From JAMXLG01 sp963765935 (GTDB lineage Bacteria; Vulcanimicrobiota; Vulcanimicrobiia; Vulcanimicrobiales; Vulcanimicrobiaceae), in the NCBI GenBank assembly GCA_963765935.1, contig CAVXXX010000001.1, positions 372,001-436,000 on the forward strand: DNA of 64,000 bases. Direction: 5' to 3'. The first letter of the stretch is position 1; each line of letters begins with the position of its first letter. The notes beneath the pieces are model-generated. The model made no database searches, was not told the origin of the DNA, and was given only the letters and a program-made list of their open reading frames with translations. Below, in pieces: positions 16,665-25,034 of this stretch. Position numbers and translations under genes: made by a program.

Positions 16665-16689
16665 GACATGGCGAGGGGCGTCGTTTTTT
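16650..16689 (+). terminator. Intrinsic terminator of the hom attenuator
   Basis: A perfect 15-bp GC-rich stem (16650-16664 with 16670-16684) with a five-base loop GACAT is followed by six T residues at 16684-16689. It lies between the leader peptide and hom, 40 bp before the hom start codon. It therefore cannot end the upstream lipoprotein transcript without also lying in the hom leader. Its 5' arm is the partner of the proposed antiterminator. Confidence 0.9.
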
Positions 16690-16729
16690 ATCACTCCTCG
16701 CTTTCCCGTCGCAAAAGGAGGCCAGAGGA

Positions 16730-17860
16730 ATGGAATCTACCGCGGGCATTGCATTGCTCGGTTGCGGTACGGTTGGTGCATCGGTCGCCGAACGTTTACT
16801 GCACGACCGGCACACCATCGAACGACGCAGCGGCGTGCGATACGAATTGCGCGCAATCGCCGTTTGCGACGCTACGAAACCACGAAGCGCTTCTATCGAT
16901 CCACGCCTCTTCACAACCGATGCGCGGGCCGCCGTAGACGATCCGCACGTCGATCTCGTGATCGAATGCATCGGCGGAACCTCAGAAGCGGCAGAACTCA
17001 TCGAACGCACGCTGGAACGCGGCCGCTCGATCGTGACTGCAAACAAAGATCTGCTTGCAACGCAGGGTCCGCGCCTTCACGCGCTCGCCGCGTCGAGACG
17101 TGCGGGACTACGATTCGAAGCTGCCGCATGCGGTGCGATTCCCGTCATACGCACGCTCGACGACGCCCTTGCCGGCGACCGGATCGATGCACTCGCCGGC
17201 GTATTGAACGGCACGTGCAACGCGATTCTCTCCGCAATGGAAGCGGGGGCCGAGTACGGCGAAGCACTCGCCCACGCGCAAGCGTGCGGCTATGCCGAAA
17301 CCGACCCGTCGAACGACGTCGACGGACGCGATGCCGCGCACAAACTCGCGCTGCTGATGCAGCTTGCATTCCATCTTGCGATCATTTCGCCGCGCATTCG
17401 TCACACGGGCATCGCGGAGGTCACCAAACGCGACGTCGCACGCGCGCACATGCTGGGCTATCGCATCCGCCTGGTCGCCGCAGCGGTGCGAAGCAACGAC
17501 GGCGCATTCGCAGATGTCGCGCCGGTCCTCGTGCCGCAAGACCATCCGTTTGCCGGCATTTCCGGTCCCGAAAACATCGTGCGCGTCATTGCTCGCGATG
17601 CCGGTCCGTTGACCATGCGCGGACGCGGCGCCGGTGGTGCGGCGACGGCGTCGGCAGTACTTGGCGACGTCGTGACGTCGCTTCGCGCGCTCCGTGAACG
17701 TTACGACTTCGGGCGGCGCGAATGCGCGCTCGAACCGGCGCTTGCGGTTGCGCCGCTCTTCGCGGATCTTCCGCGACACTTCGAACTCCCACGCTACGCG
17801 CTGTGGGATGACTCATTCCTCGATGCTCCCGTCGCGCACGATGCCCGTGCGTTCTCATGA
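16730..17860 (+). CDS. hom: Homoserine dehydrogenase without ACT domain
   Basis: 376 aa from ATG 16730, with AGGAGG at 16715-16720. It reduces aspartate semialdehyde to homoserine, the branch point to Thr and Met. The NAD(P)-binding loop is ALLGCGTVGASVAERLL. The catalytic part has the expected ANKDLLA, AAACGAIPVIRTLDD, LNGTCNAIL and ETDPSNDVDGRDAAHKL motifs. The protein ends shortly after the catalytic region, where many bacterial Hom proteins carry a C-terminal ACT domain for Thr feedback. That domain is absent here. Expression is probably set by the attenuator upstream. metY follows after 25 bp. Confidence 0.95.
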   Translation: MESTAGIALLGCGTVGASVAERLLHDRHTIERRSGVRYELRAIAVCDATKPRSASIDPRLFTTDARAAVDDPHVDLVIECIGGTSEAAELIERTLERGRSIVTANKDLLATQGPRLHALAASRRAGLRFEAAACGAIPVIRTLDDALAGDRIDALAGVLNGTCNAILSAMEAGAEYGEALAHAQACGYAETDPSNDVDGRDAAHKLALLMQLAFHLAIISPRIRHTGIAEVTKRDVARAHMLGYRIRLVAAAVRSNDGAFADVAPVLVPQDHPFAGISGPENIVRVIARDAGPLTMRGRGAGGAATASAVLGDVVTSLRALRERYDFGRRECALEPALAVAPLFADLPRHFELPRYALWDDSFLDAPVAHDARAFS

Positions 17861-17885
17861 CGGGGAAAAGGACACACATCCAATC

Positions 17886-19185
17886 ATGAGCACCACGCTC
17901 GAACCCGGTCAAACGCAATCATTTGACACGCTCGCAATTCACGGTGGCCACAACGGCGACCCCACGACCAAGGCGCGCGCCGTTCCAATCTATCAGACGA
18001 CCTCGTATCTCTTCGACTCCACGGAGCACGCCGGGAAACTCTTCGCTCTCGAGGAGTTCGGCAATATCTACACGCGCATCAATAATCCGACGACCGACGT
18101 CTTCGAGCAGCGCGTTGCGGCGCTCGAACGCGGTGCGGCCGCGCTCGCCGTCTCGAGCGGACAAGCCGCGGTCGTGTATTCGATTCTCAATCTCGCCAAA
18201 ACCGGCGATCACATCGTCAGCAGCGCGTCGCTCTACGGCGGAACGTACAACGCCTTCGCTCACACGCTCAAACGTTTCGGCATCGAGGTGAGCCTCGTTG
18301 ACTTCAACGACCCCAATGCGGTCGAAGCGGCGATACGCCCGAACACGAAAGCGATCTTCGCGCGAGACGATCGGAAATCCGAAGATCGACGTGCTCGATG
18401 TCGAGCTCTTTGCGGAGCTGGCGCATCGCAACGGACTTCCACTGATCGTCGACAACACGCTTGCGACTCCGTATCTTCTTCAGCCGATCGAACACGGCGC
18501 GGATATTGTCGTGCACTCCGCGACAAAGTTCATCGGCGGGCACGGAACGGCGATCGGCGGCGTCATCGTCGACGGCGGCCAGTTCGCTTGGGATAGCAAT
18601 CCCCGTTTCAAGGAATTCGTAGAACCGGATCCTTCGTACCACGGCCTGCAGTACGCGCCGGTCTTCGGAAATATCGCTTATATCCTGAAGGCCCGCGTGC
18701 AGCTGCTGCGCGATATCGGAGCGGCGCTCTCCCCGTTCAACGCGTGGCTGCTCTTGCAAGGAATCGAAACGCTCGGCTTACGCGTGGAACGACACAGTAG
18801 CAACGCACTTGCGGTAGCAAAGTTTCTCTCGGCGCATCCGTGGGTCAAGCGTGTGTCCTATCCGGGGCTGCCCGGCGATCCCGCGCACGCACGTGCACGC
18901 AAATATCTTCCTAACGGCGCGGGAGCAATCCTCACGTTCACGGTGAACGGAACCGAACGCGAAGCGAAATCAGTCATCGATCGCTTGAAGCTCTTCTCGC
19001 TTCTTGCCAACGTTGGCGATGCAAAATCACTCGTCATTCATCCCGCGAGCACGACGCATCAGCAATTGACCGCCGAGGAACGACTGCGTAGCGGTGTCGA
19101 CGGCTCGACGATTCGACTCTCCGTCGGTATCGAAGACATTAACGATATCATCGGGGACCTTCGTCAAGCGCTTGTCGCGGAGTAG
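17886..19185 (+). pseudogene. metY: O-acetylhomoserine aminocarboxypropyltransferase (sulfhydrylase), interrupted by a +1 frameshift
   Basis: MetY makes homocysteine from O-acetylhomoserine and sulfide using PLP. ATG 17886 begins a good match (SFDTLAIHGGHNGDPTTKARAVPIYQTTSY) that runs to AIRPNTKAIFA. The frame then breaks at about 18360-18363. Removing one base (an extra c at 18363) restores AIFAETIGNPKIDVLDVE and the rest through SATKFIGGHG (PLP lysine) to 19185, giving a full-length protein of about 432 aa. Both halves are well conserved and codon use continues smoothly. The break is therefore recent, programmed, or an assembly error in a gcgcg run. Confidence 0.85.
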
Positions 19186-19206
19186 CCGTGCGCGAACTCA
19201 CCGTCA

Positions 19207-20115
19207 ATGTCGGAGCCGCTGCGGCTCGATGATGGCACGCTGCTGCACGACGTGCAGCAGCGCGTCACCGTCTACGGCTTTCCATCCGATTCACGCGTCA
19301 ACATCGTGCTCGTCAACCATGCGTTGACGGGCTCGAGTCGCGCGGCGGAGTGGTGGCCCGGCATTGTCGGTGAAAGTTCGCTCTTCGATCCGGAGCACTG
19401 GTGCATCGTCAGCATCAACGCGCTCGGGAGCTGTTATGGATCGACCTGGGCGCCTCGCGTTACGGTCGCCGATATGGTGCGGGCGCAAGGACGCGCGCTC
19501 GACGAACTCGGAATCGAAAAACTAGCATTCGTGATAGGCGGCTCGCTCGGTGGGATGCAAGCGCTGCAGTGGGCGCTCGATGCGCCACAAAGAGTGGATC
19601 GTGCGATCGTCATCGGCGCTCACGATCATCACAGCGCAATGGGCATCGGCCTCAACGCGATTCAGCGCGAATGTCTAGAACTCGATCCCGTTCGCGGCCT
19701 GCGCACCGCGCGAAAGCTGGCGATGCTGACCTATAAATCCGAAGAGTTATTCAACGCACGCCACGGCCGGCTGCCCGATCGCAACGATCCCTCGCGTTTC
19801 GACATCGAAGGCTATCTCGATCTCCAAGCCGATCGCTTCGCCGGCCGCATGGATGCGCGGACATATGCAACGCTTACTCACGCAATGGACGCCTTCGACG
19901 TTCGCGGGCGATCGTTGGCGGGACCGCATGTCACATTCCTCGGCATCAGTTCCGACTGTCTTTTTCGTCCCCAAGATATCCGCGCTTGCGCGCTGCGCCT
20001 TAACGCCACATACCTCGAACTGGAAACGAATCACGGGCACGACGCATTTCTCGCTGAATCCGCTTCGCTCGCGCAGCTTCTGCGAAGCGCCGCGATGCAA
20101 ATATGTCGAAGCTGA
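19207..20115 (+). CDS. metX: Homoserine O-acetyltransferase (MetX family)
   Basis: 302 aa, somewhat shorter than the usual 350-380. It acylates homoserine to feed MetY. The alpha/beta-hydrolase signatures are present: NHALTGSSRAAEWWPG, the nucleophile elbow GGSLGGMQALQWA, and the late acid and histidine in SSDCLFRPQDI and ETNHGHDAFL. The helical lid segment seems reduced, which explains the length. The acyl donor (acetyl or succinyl) cannot be decided by eye. It follows metY by 21 bp and is probably the last gene of the attenuator-controlled operon. Confidence 0.9.
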   Translation: MSEPLRLDDGTLLHDVQQRVTVYGFPSDSRVNIVLVNHALTGSSRAAEWWPGIVGESSLFDPEHWCIVSINALGSCYGSTWAPRVTVADMVRAQGRALDELGIEKLAFVIGGSLGGMQALQWALDAPQRVDRAIVIGAHDHHSAMGIGLNAIQRECLELDPVRGLRTARKLAMLTYKSEELFNARHGRLPDRNDPSRFDIEGYLDLQADRFAGRMDARTYATLTHAMDAFDVRGRSLAGPHVTFLGISSDCLFRPQDIRACALRLNATYLELETNHGHDAFLAESASLAQLLRSAAMQICRS

Positions 20116-20367
20116 TTTACTCAAGAACGCGTCGCTCGGCGGCTACGGGAGCGGAAACCGCTGTGGTCGGCATAGGTTTTGTGCCGCCACCCTTTGAGCT
20201 TCTCCATGTCGCGCTAACCTTTCCCGAGGACTGACCGCTCGCGAACGTCGATTTTTGATCTTCTCAATCGTCAGTGAAGGCTTTCTTCACGCAAAGATCA
20301 GAACCGAGCAAGGCGGGGTATTCGCCTGGGCGATGGCGCTCGTGAAAGTTGGCGCGTGACGCTGCAC
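20116..20367. other. Intergenic region between convergent genes with hairpins
   Basis: This 250-bp stretch has no convincing gene. A hairpin at 20163-20190 (GTGG, one bulge, CGGCA against TGCCG-CCAC) may end the hom-metY-metX transcript, but it lacks a good T run. Further on, GTGAAG/CTTCAC is nested within GATCTT/AAGATC (about 20259-20302). No tRNA, riboswitch or promoter was recognised. Confidence 0.35.
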
Positions 20368-21426
20368 TTACGTGGCTTCGCCATCGTAGTACTCCAATTG
20401 CGGGCCGTCTGCGATCAGATAAAACGGACGGCCTGTTTCAACGGGCACTTGAAGATCGACGAGCACTTTGTGCGACTCCGGATACCGGCATACTTCGGGC
20501 CACTCCGTTCGCGCGAGCAGAATGAACGTCGCTGGAGCGTCACTCTCGTTCAACACTTGATGCGTTCCCGTTTCGCCAATGGGAAACGCGACAAAATCGC
20601 CTTTGCGGCAACGTATCGTCTCCGTCGCGGTACGCACGCTCGGCTCGCCGTCAAGAACGAAGAGCAATTCTTCTTCGCGCGCATGCGTGTGAAGCGGACA
20701 GAATCGCTTGCCCGGCGGCAACGTCGTCACGCGGTAGCCTAAGCCGCGCGCGCCGATCGTGAAGCCAACTTCAGCGTCGCGACACGCATACATCATCGGT
20801 TCGCCTTCGTCGTGAAGCTCGGTGAAGTCCAATTCCTCGACATTCACGCGATGAACCGCCATTCCGGCGTGCGCGTAGAGCAATTGGTACAGGCGGTTAT
20901 ACGCATCGTCAAGAATCGGCTGCCCGTACGCGAGGAGCAACCGCCTGGGGTCGAACGTTAGCATCCGGCGCAACCCCAGCGCCGCATGACGCACGTCGAG
21001 ATAGAGCGGCGCATCGTGCATGGAAAGAGCGCCGGCCGGCGAGCCTAGCAGCGCATCACCGGCAAAAATCGTCTGCGTTTCCGGCATCCACAGGGCCCAC
21101 GCAGCGCCGTCCCGTTGCGCCTTGAGCGCAACTGCCGCAATACCCGGCGCAACAACTTCCCGATCCTGAAACGACGACACTAGGCGCGCGCCAAAACGCC
21201 GGACGAACTCATGCGCCGTCTCCGCGCGTTCGCGCACCGTCACGCAAACGATCGATATACCGCCCAACTCTTCTATGCGGTGGTACGATCGATCATCGAG
21301 CGGAAGCGGATCGATGGCGACGAAGCCGTCCGGCGTGCCGATTAAAAACGCGTTGCTGAAGATACCGAGCTGCTCGTTCCAAGCGGACCAAAAATACGCT
21401 CCGCGAAGTGCCAGTTGCTGTAACAT
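20368..21426 (-). CDS. Metallo-beta-lactamase-fold plus cupin fusion protein, metal ligands apparently lost
   Basis: 352 aa from the ATG at 21426, but no Shine-Dalgarno is visible and the start is uncertain. Residues about 5-200 follow a beta-lactamase-fold pattern (NAFLIGTPDGFVAIDPL, TIFAGDALLGSP, RRLLLAYGQPILDD). However, the HxHxDH loop is replaced by IVCVTVRERAETAHEF and the usual late His-Gly reads AYG. The second half is a cupin (FCPLHTHAREEELLFVLDGE ... GDFVAFPIGETGTHQVLN) with plausible metal histidines. It may be a sensor or dead enzyme joined to a working cupin. It diverges from an NTF2-like gene starting only 9 bp away. Confidence 0.65.
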   Translation of the reverse strand: MLQQLALRGAYFWSAWNEQLGIFSNAFLIGTPDGFVAIDPLPLDDRSYHRIEELGGISIVCVTVRERAETAHEFVRRFGARLVSSFQDREVVAPGIAAVALKAQRDGAAWALWMPETQTIFAGDALLGSPAGALSMHDAPLYLDVRHAALGLRRMLTFDPRRLLLAYGQPILDDAYNRLYQLLYAHAGMAVHRVNVEELDFTELHDEGEPMMYACRDAEVGFTIGARGLGYRVTTLPPGKRFCPLHTHAREEELLFVLDGEPSVRTATETIRCRKGDFVAFPIGETGTHQVLNESDAPATFILLARTEWPEVCRYPESHKVLVDLQVPVETGRPFYLIADGPQLEYYDGEAT

Positions 21427-21435
21427 AGGTGGTAA

Positions 21436-21912
21436 ATGACGACAACGGAACGACCGCCCCTGCCGCCGTTCACGCTTGAATCGGCGGCTCAAAAGGTCCG
21501 CATGGCGGAAAACGCGTGGAACACGCGTGACCCCGAGCGCGTCGCGCAAGCCTACACGCTCGATAGCACGTGGCGAAACCGCTCGGAATTCTTTCAAGGC
21601 CGCGAGGCAATCATCGCATTCTTACGCCGCAAGTGGGAGCGCGAGCTGGACTATCGTTTGATCAAAGATCTCTGGGCGTTCCAAGGCGACCGCATCGCCG
21701 TACGTTTTCAATACGAATACCACGATTCGTCCGGAAAGTGGTTTCGAGCCTACGGCAACGAGCAATGGGAATTCGACGAGCACGGCTTGATGCGCCGTCG
21801 TGAGGCGAGCATCAACGACGTTGCAATCGACGCATCGGCTCGTCGTTTCCTATGGGAACCGCTCGGCCCACGACCCGACGACTATCCCGGGCTCAAACAA
21901 GAACCGTTTTAA
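21436..21912 (+). CDS. NTF2-like protein, DUF1348 family
   Basis: 158 aa from ATG 21436, with AGGTGG just upstream. It matches DUF1348 of the nuclear transport factor 2 superfamily closely: KVRMAENAWNTRDPERVAQAY, STWRNRSEFFQGREAI, RKWERELDYRLIKDLWAF, IAVRFQYEYHDSSGKWFRAY, GNEQWEFDEHGLMRRREASIND. The function is unknown; the fold often forms small-molecule pockets or weak enzymes. The divergent start with the MBL-cupin gene suggests shared control. It converges with the APC permease gene. Confidence 0.9.
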   Translation: MTTTERPPLPPFTLESAAQKVRMAENAWNTRDPERVAQAYTLDSTWRNRSEFFQGREAIIAFLRRKWERELDYRLIKDLWAFQGDRIAVRFQYEYHDSSGKWFRAYGNEQWEFDEHGLMRRREASINDVAIDASARRFLWEPLGPRPDDYPGLKQEPF

Positions 21913-21942
21913 ACGATACAAGTGGAAATCGATTGTTCGGTA

Positions 21943-23358
21943 CTAGGCGACAACGGTTTTGAGTGCGCGGCGCCGTCGCCACGCCGCTACGCCGTAAAAG
22001 ATGGCGCCGGTTGCAAGCAACACGAGCGTCAGTCCGACGATTTTTACAACGGCAAGCGGCTTATTTGGTTCGTCGGCCGCGGGAATAGTCGAAAAGACGA
22101 TCGCAAAGATCGTCGTGATTAGTCCGACAATCGACGCCGCGACCACCGTGAAATGACCGCCCGGAATACTTACTCCAACCGACGGGGCCCGGACTTTGAT
22201 GGCCGCGGAGAAGATGAATAAAAACGGGACCATCGTAACGAGCACGGTCATGCTCACGAGCACGTCGTATGCGCCGTGTACGTTTGTGCCGCTTTGACCG
22301 AGAACGATGACGATCGCCGCGAGTGCGAACTGCGTGAGCAGCGATACGACCGGCGATCCGTATTTCGGGTGCATCTTGCCGAACGCTCTTGGGAGATACG
22401 CGTCGAGTCCGGCAACGAAGGGCAACCGCGCGACTGAACCAAGCCATGCGCCGACGCTTCCCATGCAGCTGATCGCAACGAGCACCGCGGTGACCGGCGT
22501 TAAGAGCGACCACCCCGCACGTGACGCAACGCTTTCGATGGCTTGGACGACGCCGTATTGGCTGTTCACCGAATCCGCCTTTACGGCCGCGAGAACGGCA
22601 ATCGTTCCGAGAATGTAAATTCCGCCGATGAGCGGTGCGGCGATCGCGAGGCCAAGCGGAATCGAACGGCGCGGATTCTTGATTTCGCCGGCAATGCATG
22701 AAATTGATTCGGGGCCGACATATGCGAACGCAATCGTCGACCAAAAGATCAAATCTTTCACGCTCACCGCCGGACGAATCGTCTGCACGTTCATCGGTGT
22801 CGCCGCACCGAACCGGTTCCACGCGTAGATTCCGATGCCGATCAATAACAGCGTGACGATCCAGCGCGCGAGCGCACCGACGTTGTTCAACCACTTCTCG
22901 ACGTCGAGCCCAAAAATGTTCAGAACCGTTCCAAGTGCGAGTCCGCCGATGGAACACCAAATGAAGAACGTCGCCGACGTGCGCAGCGCTTCGCCGCCGG
23001 GCGCGACGTAGAGTGCGTTGCCGACCATGAAATAGAGCAGCGCCGGAAAGTATGGGAGATTCGTCGTCCAGTAGGTCCAGCCGGTCATGAATCCGCTGAA
23101 CGCTCCGAAGGCGTGCTTGCTCCACATGTAGAGTCCGCCTTCTTCAGGGTAGACGGAATTCAAGTACACGACAGCGATCGAGAGCGGCAAGAACATTCCA
23201 AAGCAGCCCATGATCCAAACGGAAACCGACGAAGCTCCGGCGGCCGCGGCCGTTGCGACCCACTGCAAATTCGAGCCGGTGATCACAAAGAACAGCACAA
23301 CGTCAAACAGTCCGAGACTGCGTTTAAGGTGCACCGTTTCAAGCGGCGACGCTGCCAT
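21943..23358 (-). CDS. APC family amino acid permease
   Basis: 471 aa with about 12 hydrophobic segments, typical of the amino acid-polyamine-organocation superfamily. The first segment holds the substrate-backbone motif ITGSNLQWVATAAAAG, and EEGGLYMWSKHAFGAFSGFMTGWTYW is a recognisable APC signature. The sequence FAYVGPESISCIAGEIKNPRRSIPLG is the conserved TM6-loop region. It is an integral inner-membrane transporter, probably proton-coupled; the substrate is unknown. A strong hairpin lies directly before the start codon (23364-23385). Confidence 0.92.
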   Translation of the reverse strand: MAASPLETVHLKRSLGLFDVVLFFVITGSNLQWVATAAAAGASSVSVWIMGCFGMFLPLSIAVVYLNSVYPEEGGLYMWSKHAFGAFSGFMTGWTYWTTNLPYFPALLYFMVGNALYVAPGGEALRTSATFFIWCSIGGLALGTVLNIFGLDVEKWLNNVGALARWIVTLLLIGIGIYAWNRFGAATPMNVQTIRPAVSVKDLIFWSTIAFAYVGPESISCIAGEIKNPRRSIPLGLAIAAPLIGGIYILGTIAVLAAVKADSVNSQYGVVQAIESVASRAGWSLLTPVTAVLVAISCMGSVGAWLGSVARLPFVAGLDAYLPRAFGKMHPKYGSPVVSLLTQFALAAIVIVLGQSGTNVHGAYDVLVSMTVLVTMVPFLFIFSAAIKVRAPSVGVSIPGGHFTVVAASIVGLITTIFAIVFSTIPAADEPNKPLAVVKIVGLTLVLLATGAIFYGVAAWRRRRALKTVVA

Positions 23359-23360
23359 GT

Positions 23361-23385
23361 AAAGGGGCGGGTTCTCACCCGCCCC
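23361..23385 (-). terminator. Hairpin, probable terminator of the secreted-protein gene
   Basis: GGGGCGGGT (23364-23372) pairs with ACCCGCCCC (23377-23385) around a TCTC loop, nine bases of perfect stem. On the minus strand it is followed by TTT and then, two bases on, the ATG of the APC permease. It fits a short-T terminator for the 23409-23876 gene. It would also fold at the 5' end of any read-through permease mRNA. Confidence 0.6.
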
Positions 23386-23408
23386 CTGTTTATCCGTCTG
23401 AGATCCCG

Positions 23409-23876
23409 TTATTCAATTACGGTTGCGTAGAAATTGCCGCCGGCCCAGTAGCCATAGGCGACGATCTGACGCCCGACGGCGACCTTACCGGTCTGCATGC
23501 GGTCGAGTGCGGGTTGATCGTTAACTACAACGGTTTGCGTTGCTTGCTGAACGGTAACGAGGTGGCCTTTGACGGCCGTGATCGTTCCCGCAACGCGCGA
23601 GCGATGCGGTCCAACGGCATAACTGGGGCATTTCCCGTTCGGCGTCCACGTGCCGTTCGCCCATGTGCCACAAATTGGATCGCCATATTGATTGCTCGGC
23701 CCCATCGCCGCAGGATCGTTGACGTCGGCATTCGGATCGACCGTCGTCGTCGTTGTCGTCGTCGTTTGCTGCGTCGTGGTTCCTGGCGTCGGTTGATCTT
23801 GCGTTTCTTGCGCCGTCGCGACCGCACCGGTCGAGAGAGCGAGCAGCGCCGCAAGCGCGAGGCTAGTGTACTTCAT
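23409..23876 (-). CDS. Secreted hypothetical protein with Thr-rich linker
   Basis: 155 aa. The signal peptide MKYTSLALAALLALSTGAVA ends near ATAQ. A Gln/Thr linker with eight successive Thr follows, then VDPNADVNDPAAMGPS, and a C-terminal compact domain (SRVAGTITAVKGHLVTVQQA, QTGKVAVGRQIVAYGYWAGG). That domain looks like a small beta-barrel of the kind called DUF5666-like (metal or OB-type), but this match is weak. Two Cys (DPICGTW and NGKCPSY) may form a disulfide. It lies 30 bp downstream of the purN fusion gene on the same strand. Confidence 0.65.
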   Translation of the reverse strand: MKYTSLALAALLALSTGAVATAQETQDQPTPGTTTQQTTTTTTTTVDPNADVNDPAAMGPSNQYGDPICGTWANGTWTPNGKCPSYAVGPHRSRVAGTITAVKGHLVTVQQATQTVVVNDQPALDRMQTGKVAVGRQIVAYGYWAGGNFYATVIE

Positions 23877-23906
23877 GAGAAAGTGGTACCCGCGGGTGGG
23901 GACGAG

Positions 23907-25028
23907 TTATCGCTCGTACAGCCAACGGCGAACGGCTGCTCGCAGGACTTCGTGCTCCATCGGATGCAGGCGCTCCATCACTGCGCTTTCGTCCTCTTCC
24001 TTGCTAACGTGCAGAGGACGCCGCGCAAGAACGGGCCCTCGGTCGGTCTCCAGCGTTACACCGTGCACGGTCGCGCCGACCCAAGAGCAGCCGGCGACAA
24101 GCGCATCGCGTACCGCGTGCGACCCCCGATATGCCGGTATTTCGCGGCCGTCCGGCATTCCGACGATATCGCGACTCGAATCAAGCGGCAGAAACGCCGG
24201 ATGGATATTGACCAATTCAGGAAACGCTGTGACGAAGCGCACGTCGAGCAAATGCATCCACCCGAGCAGCAGAATTAACTCCGGTTCGAATGCAGCGACG
24301 GCCGAGAGCAATGCATCATCGTACTGCTTGCGCGATTGTTGCGCCCGATCCCAGACGATTGTTTCGGCGGCGATTCCCGCTCGTCTCGCCCGCCCCAGCA
24401 CAAACGCATCGACACGATTGCTGACCGCTGCGACGAGATTCAAGGGCAATCCCGCATGCACGTCGTCGATGATCGATTGCGCGTTCGTACCGCTTCCTGA
24501 CGCAAGAATGATGGTGCGCGGAGGACGGCCGATAAATTGCAGCGGATCGAATTCTTCTGCAATCTGTGCGCCGCTATGCCTCGTGTAGTATGCGACCAAA
24601 GCCGGCGCCCCGACCGCGCAGATAATCGCGCGCGTGTATCCTCGCGCGCGCAGCTCGCACAGCGCGATCGCGAGGAGCGCCGGACCGAGCTCCGTACCGC
24701 GCTCTTCCGGTATAACGCCGAACGGTCCGAAGACGCCGCTGCCTTCTTCCGCCGCCGCGCCGCGCAGCCACGCGAAACGCAAGCCTTGCGGATCGAACGA
24801 TGCAAATCCAACCGGTTTGCCGTCGCGCAAAGCAACGACGTTGGATCCAAGGTACGCTTCGCTGCTCCACGTACCGCCGAATGCGTCGTCGATCCACGCG
24901 AGCACGCGATCGGGTGCGCCGTGATGGACCGCGACCGCAACTCCCATCGATTCAAGCGTGCGGCGCTCGCGCGCAACGCGCTCCGTATCGTACCGCTCGT
25001 CGAGTTCGACGATGAGATTCGCAAACAA
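23907..25028 (-). CDS. purN: GNAT acetyltransferase-like domain fused to phosphoribosylglycinamide formyltransferase
   Basis: 373 aa. Residues about 168-373 are PurN, which adds a formyl group from 10-formyl-THF to GAR in purine synthesis. The motifs are IILASGSGTNAQSIID, ELILLLGWMHLLD, the catalytic NIHPAFLP and the late acid in LETDRGPVLARRPL. Residues 1-160 resemble a GNAT domain (VVALRDGKPVGFASFD, FGPFGVIPEERGTELGPALLA), although the acetyl-CoA loop RGTELG departs from the usual R/QxxGxG/A. The join is within one open frame with no internal stop. The gene starts 6 bp after purM, so the two form an operon. Confidence 0.85.
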   Translation of the reverse strand: MFANLIVELDERYDTERVARERRTLESMGVAVAVHHGAPDRVLAWIDDAFGGTWSSEAYLGSNVVALRDGKPVGFASFDPQGLRFAWLRGAAAEEGSGVFGPFGVIPEERGTELGPALLAIALCELRARGYTRAIICAVGAPALVAYYTRHSGAQIAEEFDPLQFIGRPPRTIILASGSGTNAQSIIDDVHAGLPLNLVAAVSNRVDAFVLGRARRAGIAAETIVWDRAQQSRKQYDDALLSAVAAFEPELILLLGWMHLLDVRFVTAFPELVNIHPAFLPLDSSRDIVGMPDGREIPAYRGSHAVRDALVAGCSWVGATVHGVTLETDRGPVLARRPLHVSKEEDESAVMERLHPMEHEVLRAAVRRWLYER

Positions 25029-25034
25029 CGTGAC

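Noticed and set aside
16544..16729. SAM riboswitch or T-box in the hom leader
   Set aside because: No T-box or SAM-type core is visible, and the Met/Cys/Thr-rich frame with 2:3/3:4 pairing explains the leader better.
16435..17046. 203-codon minus-strand frame across the hom leader
   Set aside because: Antisense to hom and the leader; the promoter, peptide, terminator and Shine-Dalgarno all point to the plus strand.
22061..23125. 354-codon antisense frame within the APC permease
   Set aside because: Same-strand shadow of a real gene; composition is Arg/His-rich and non-membrane.
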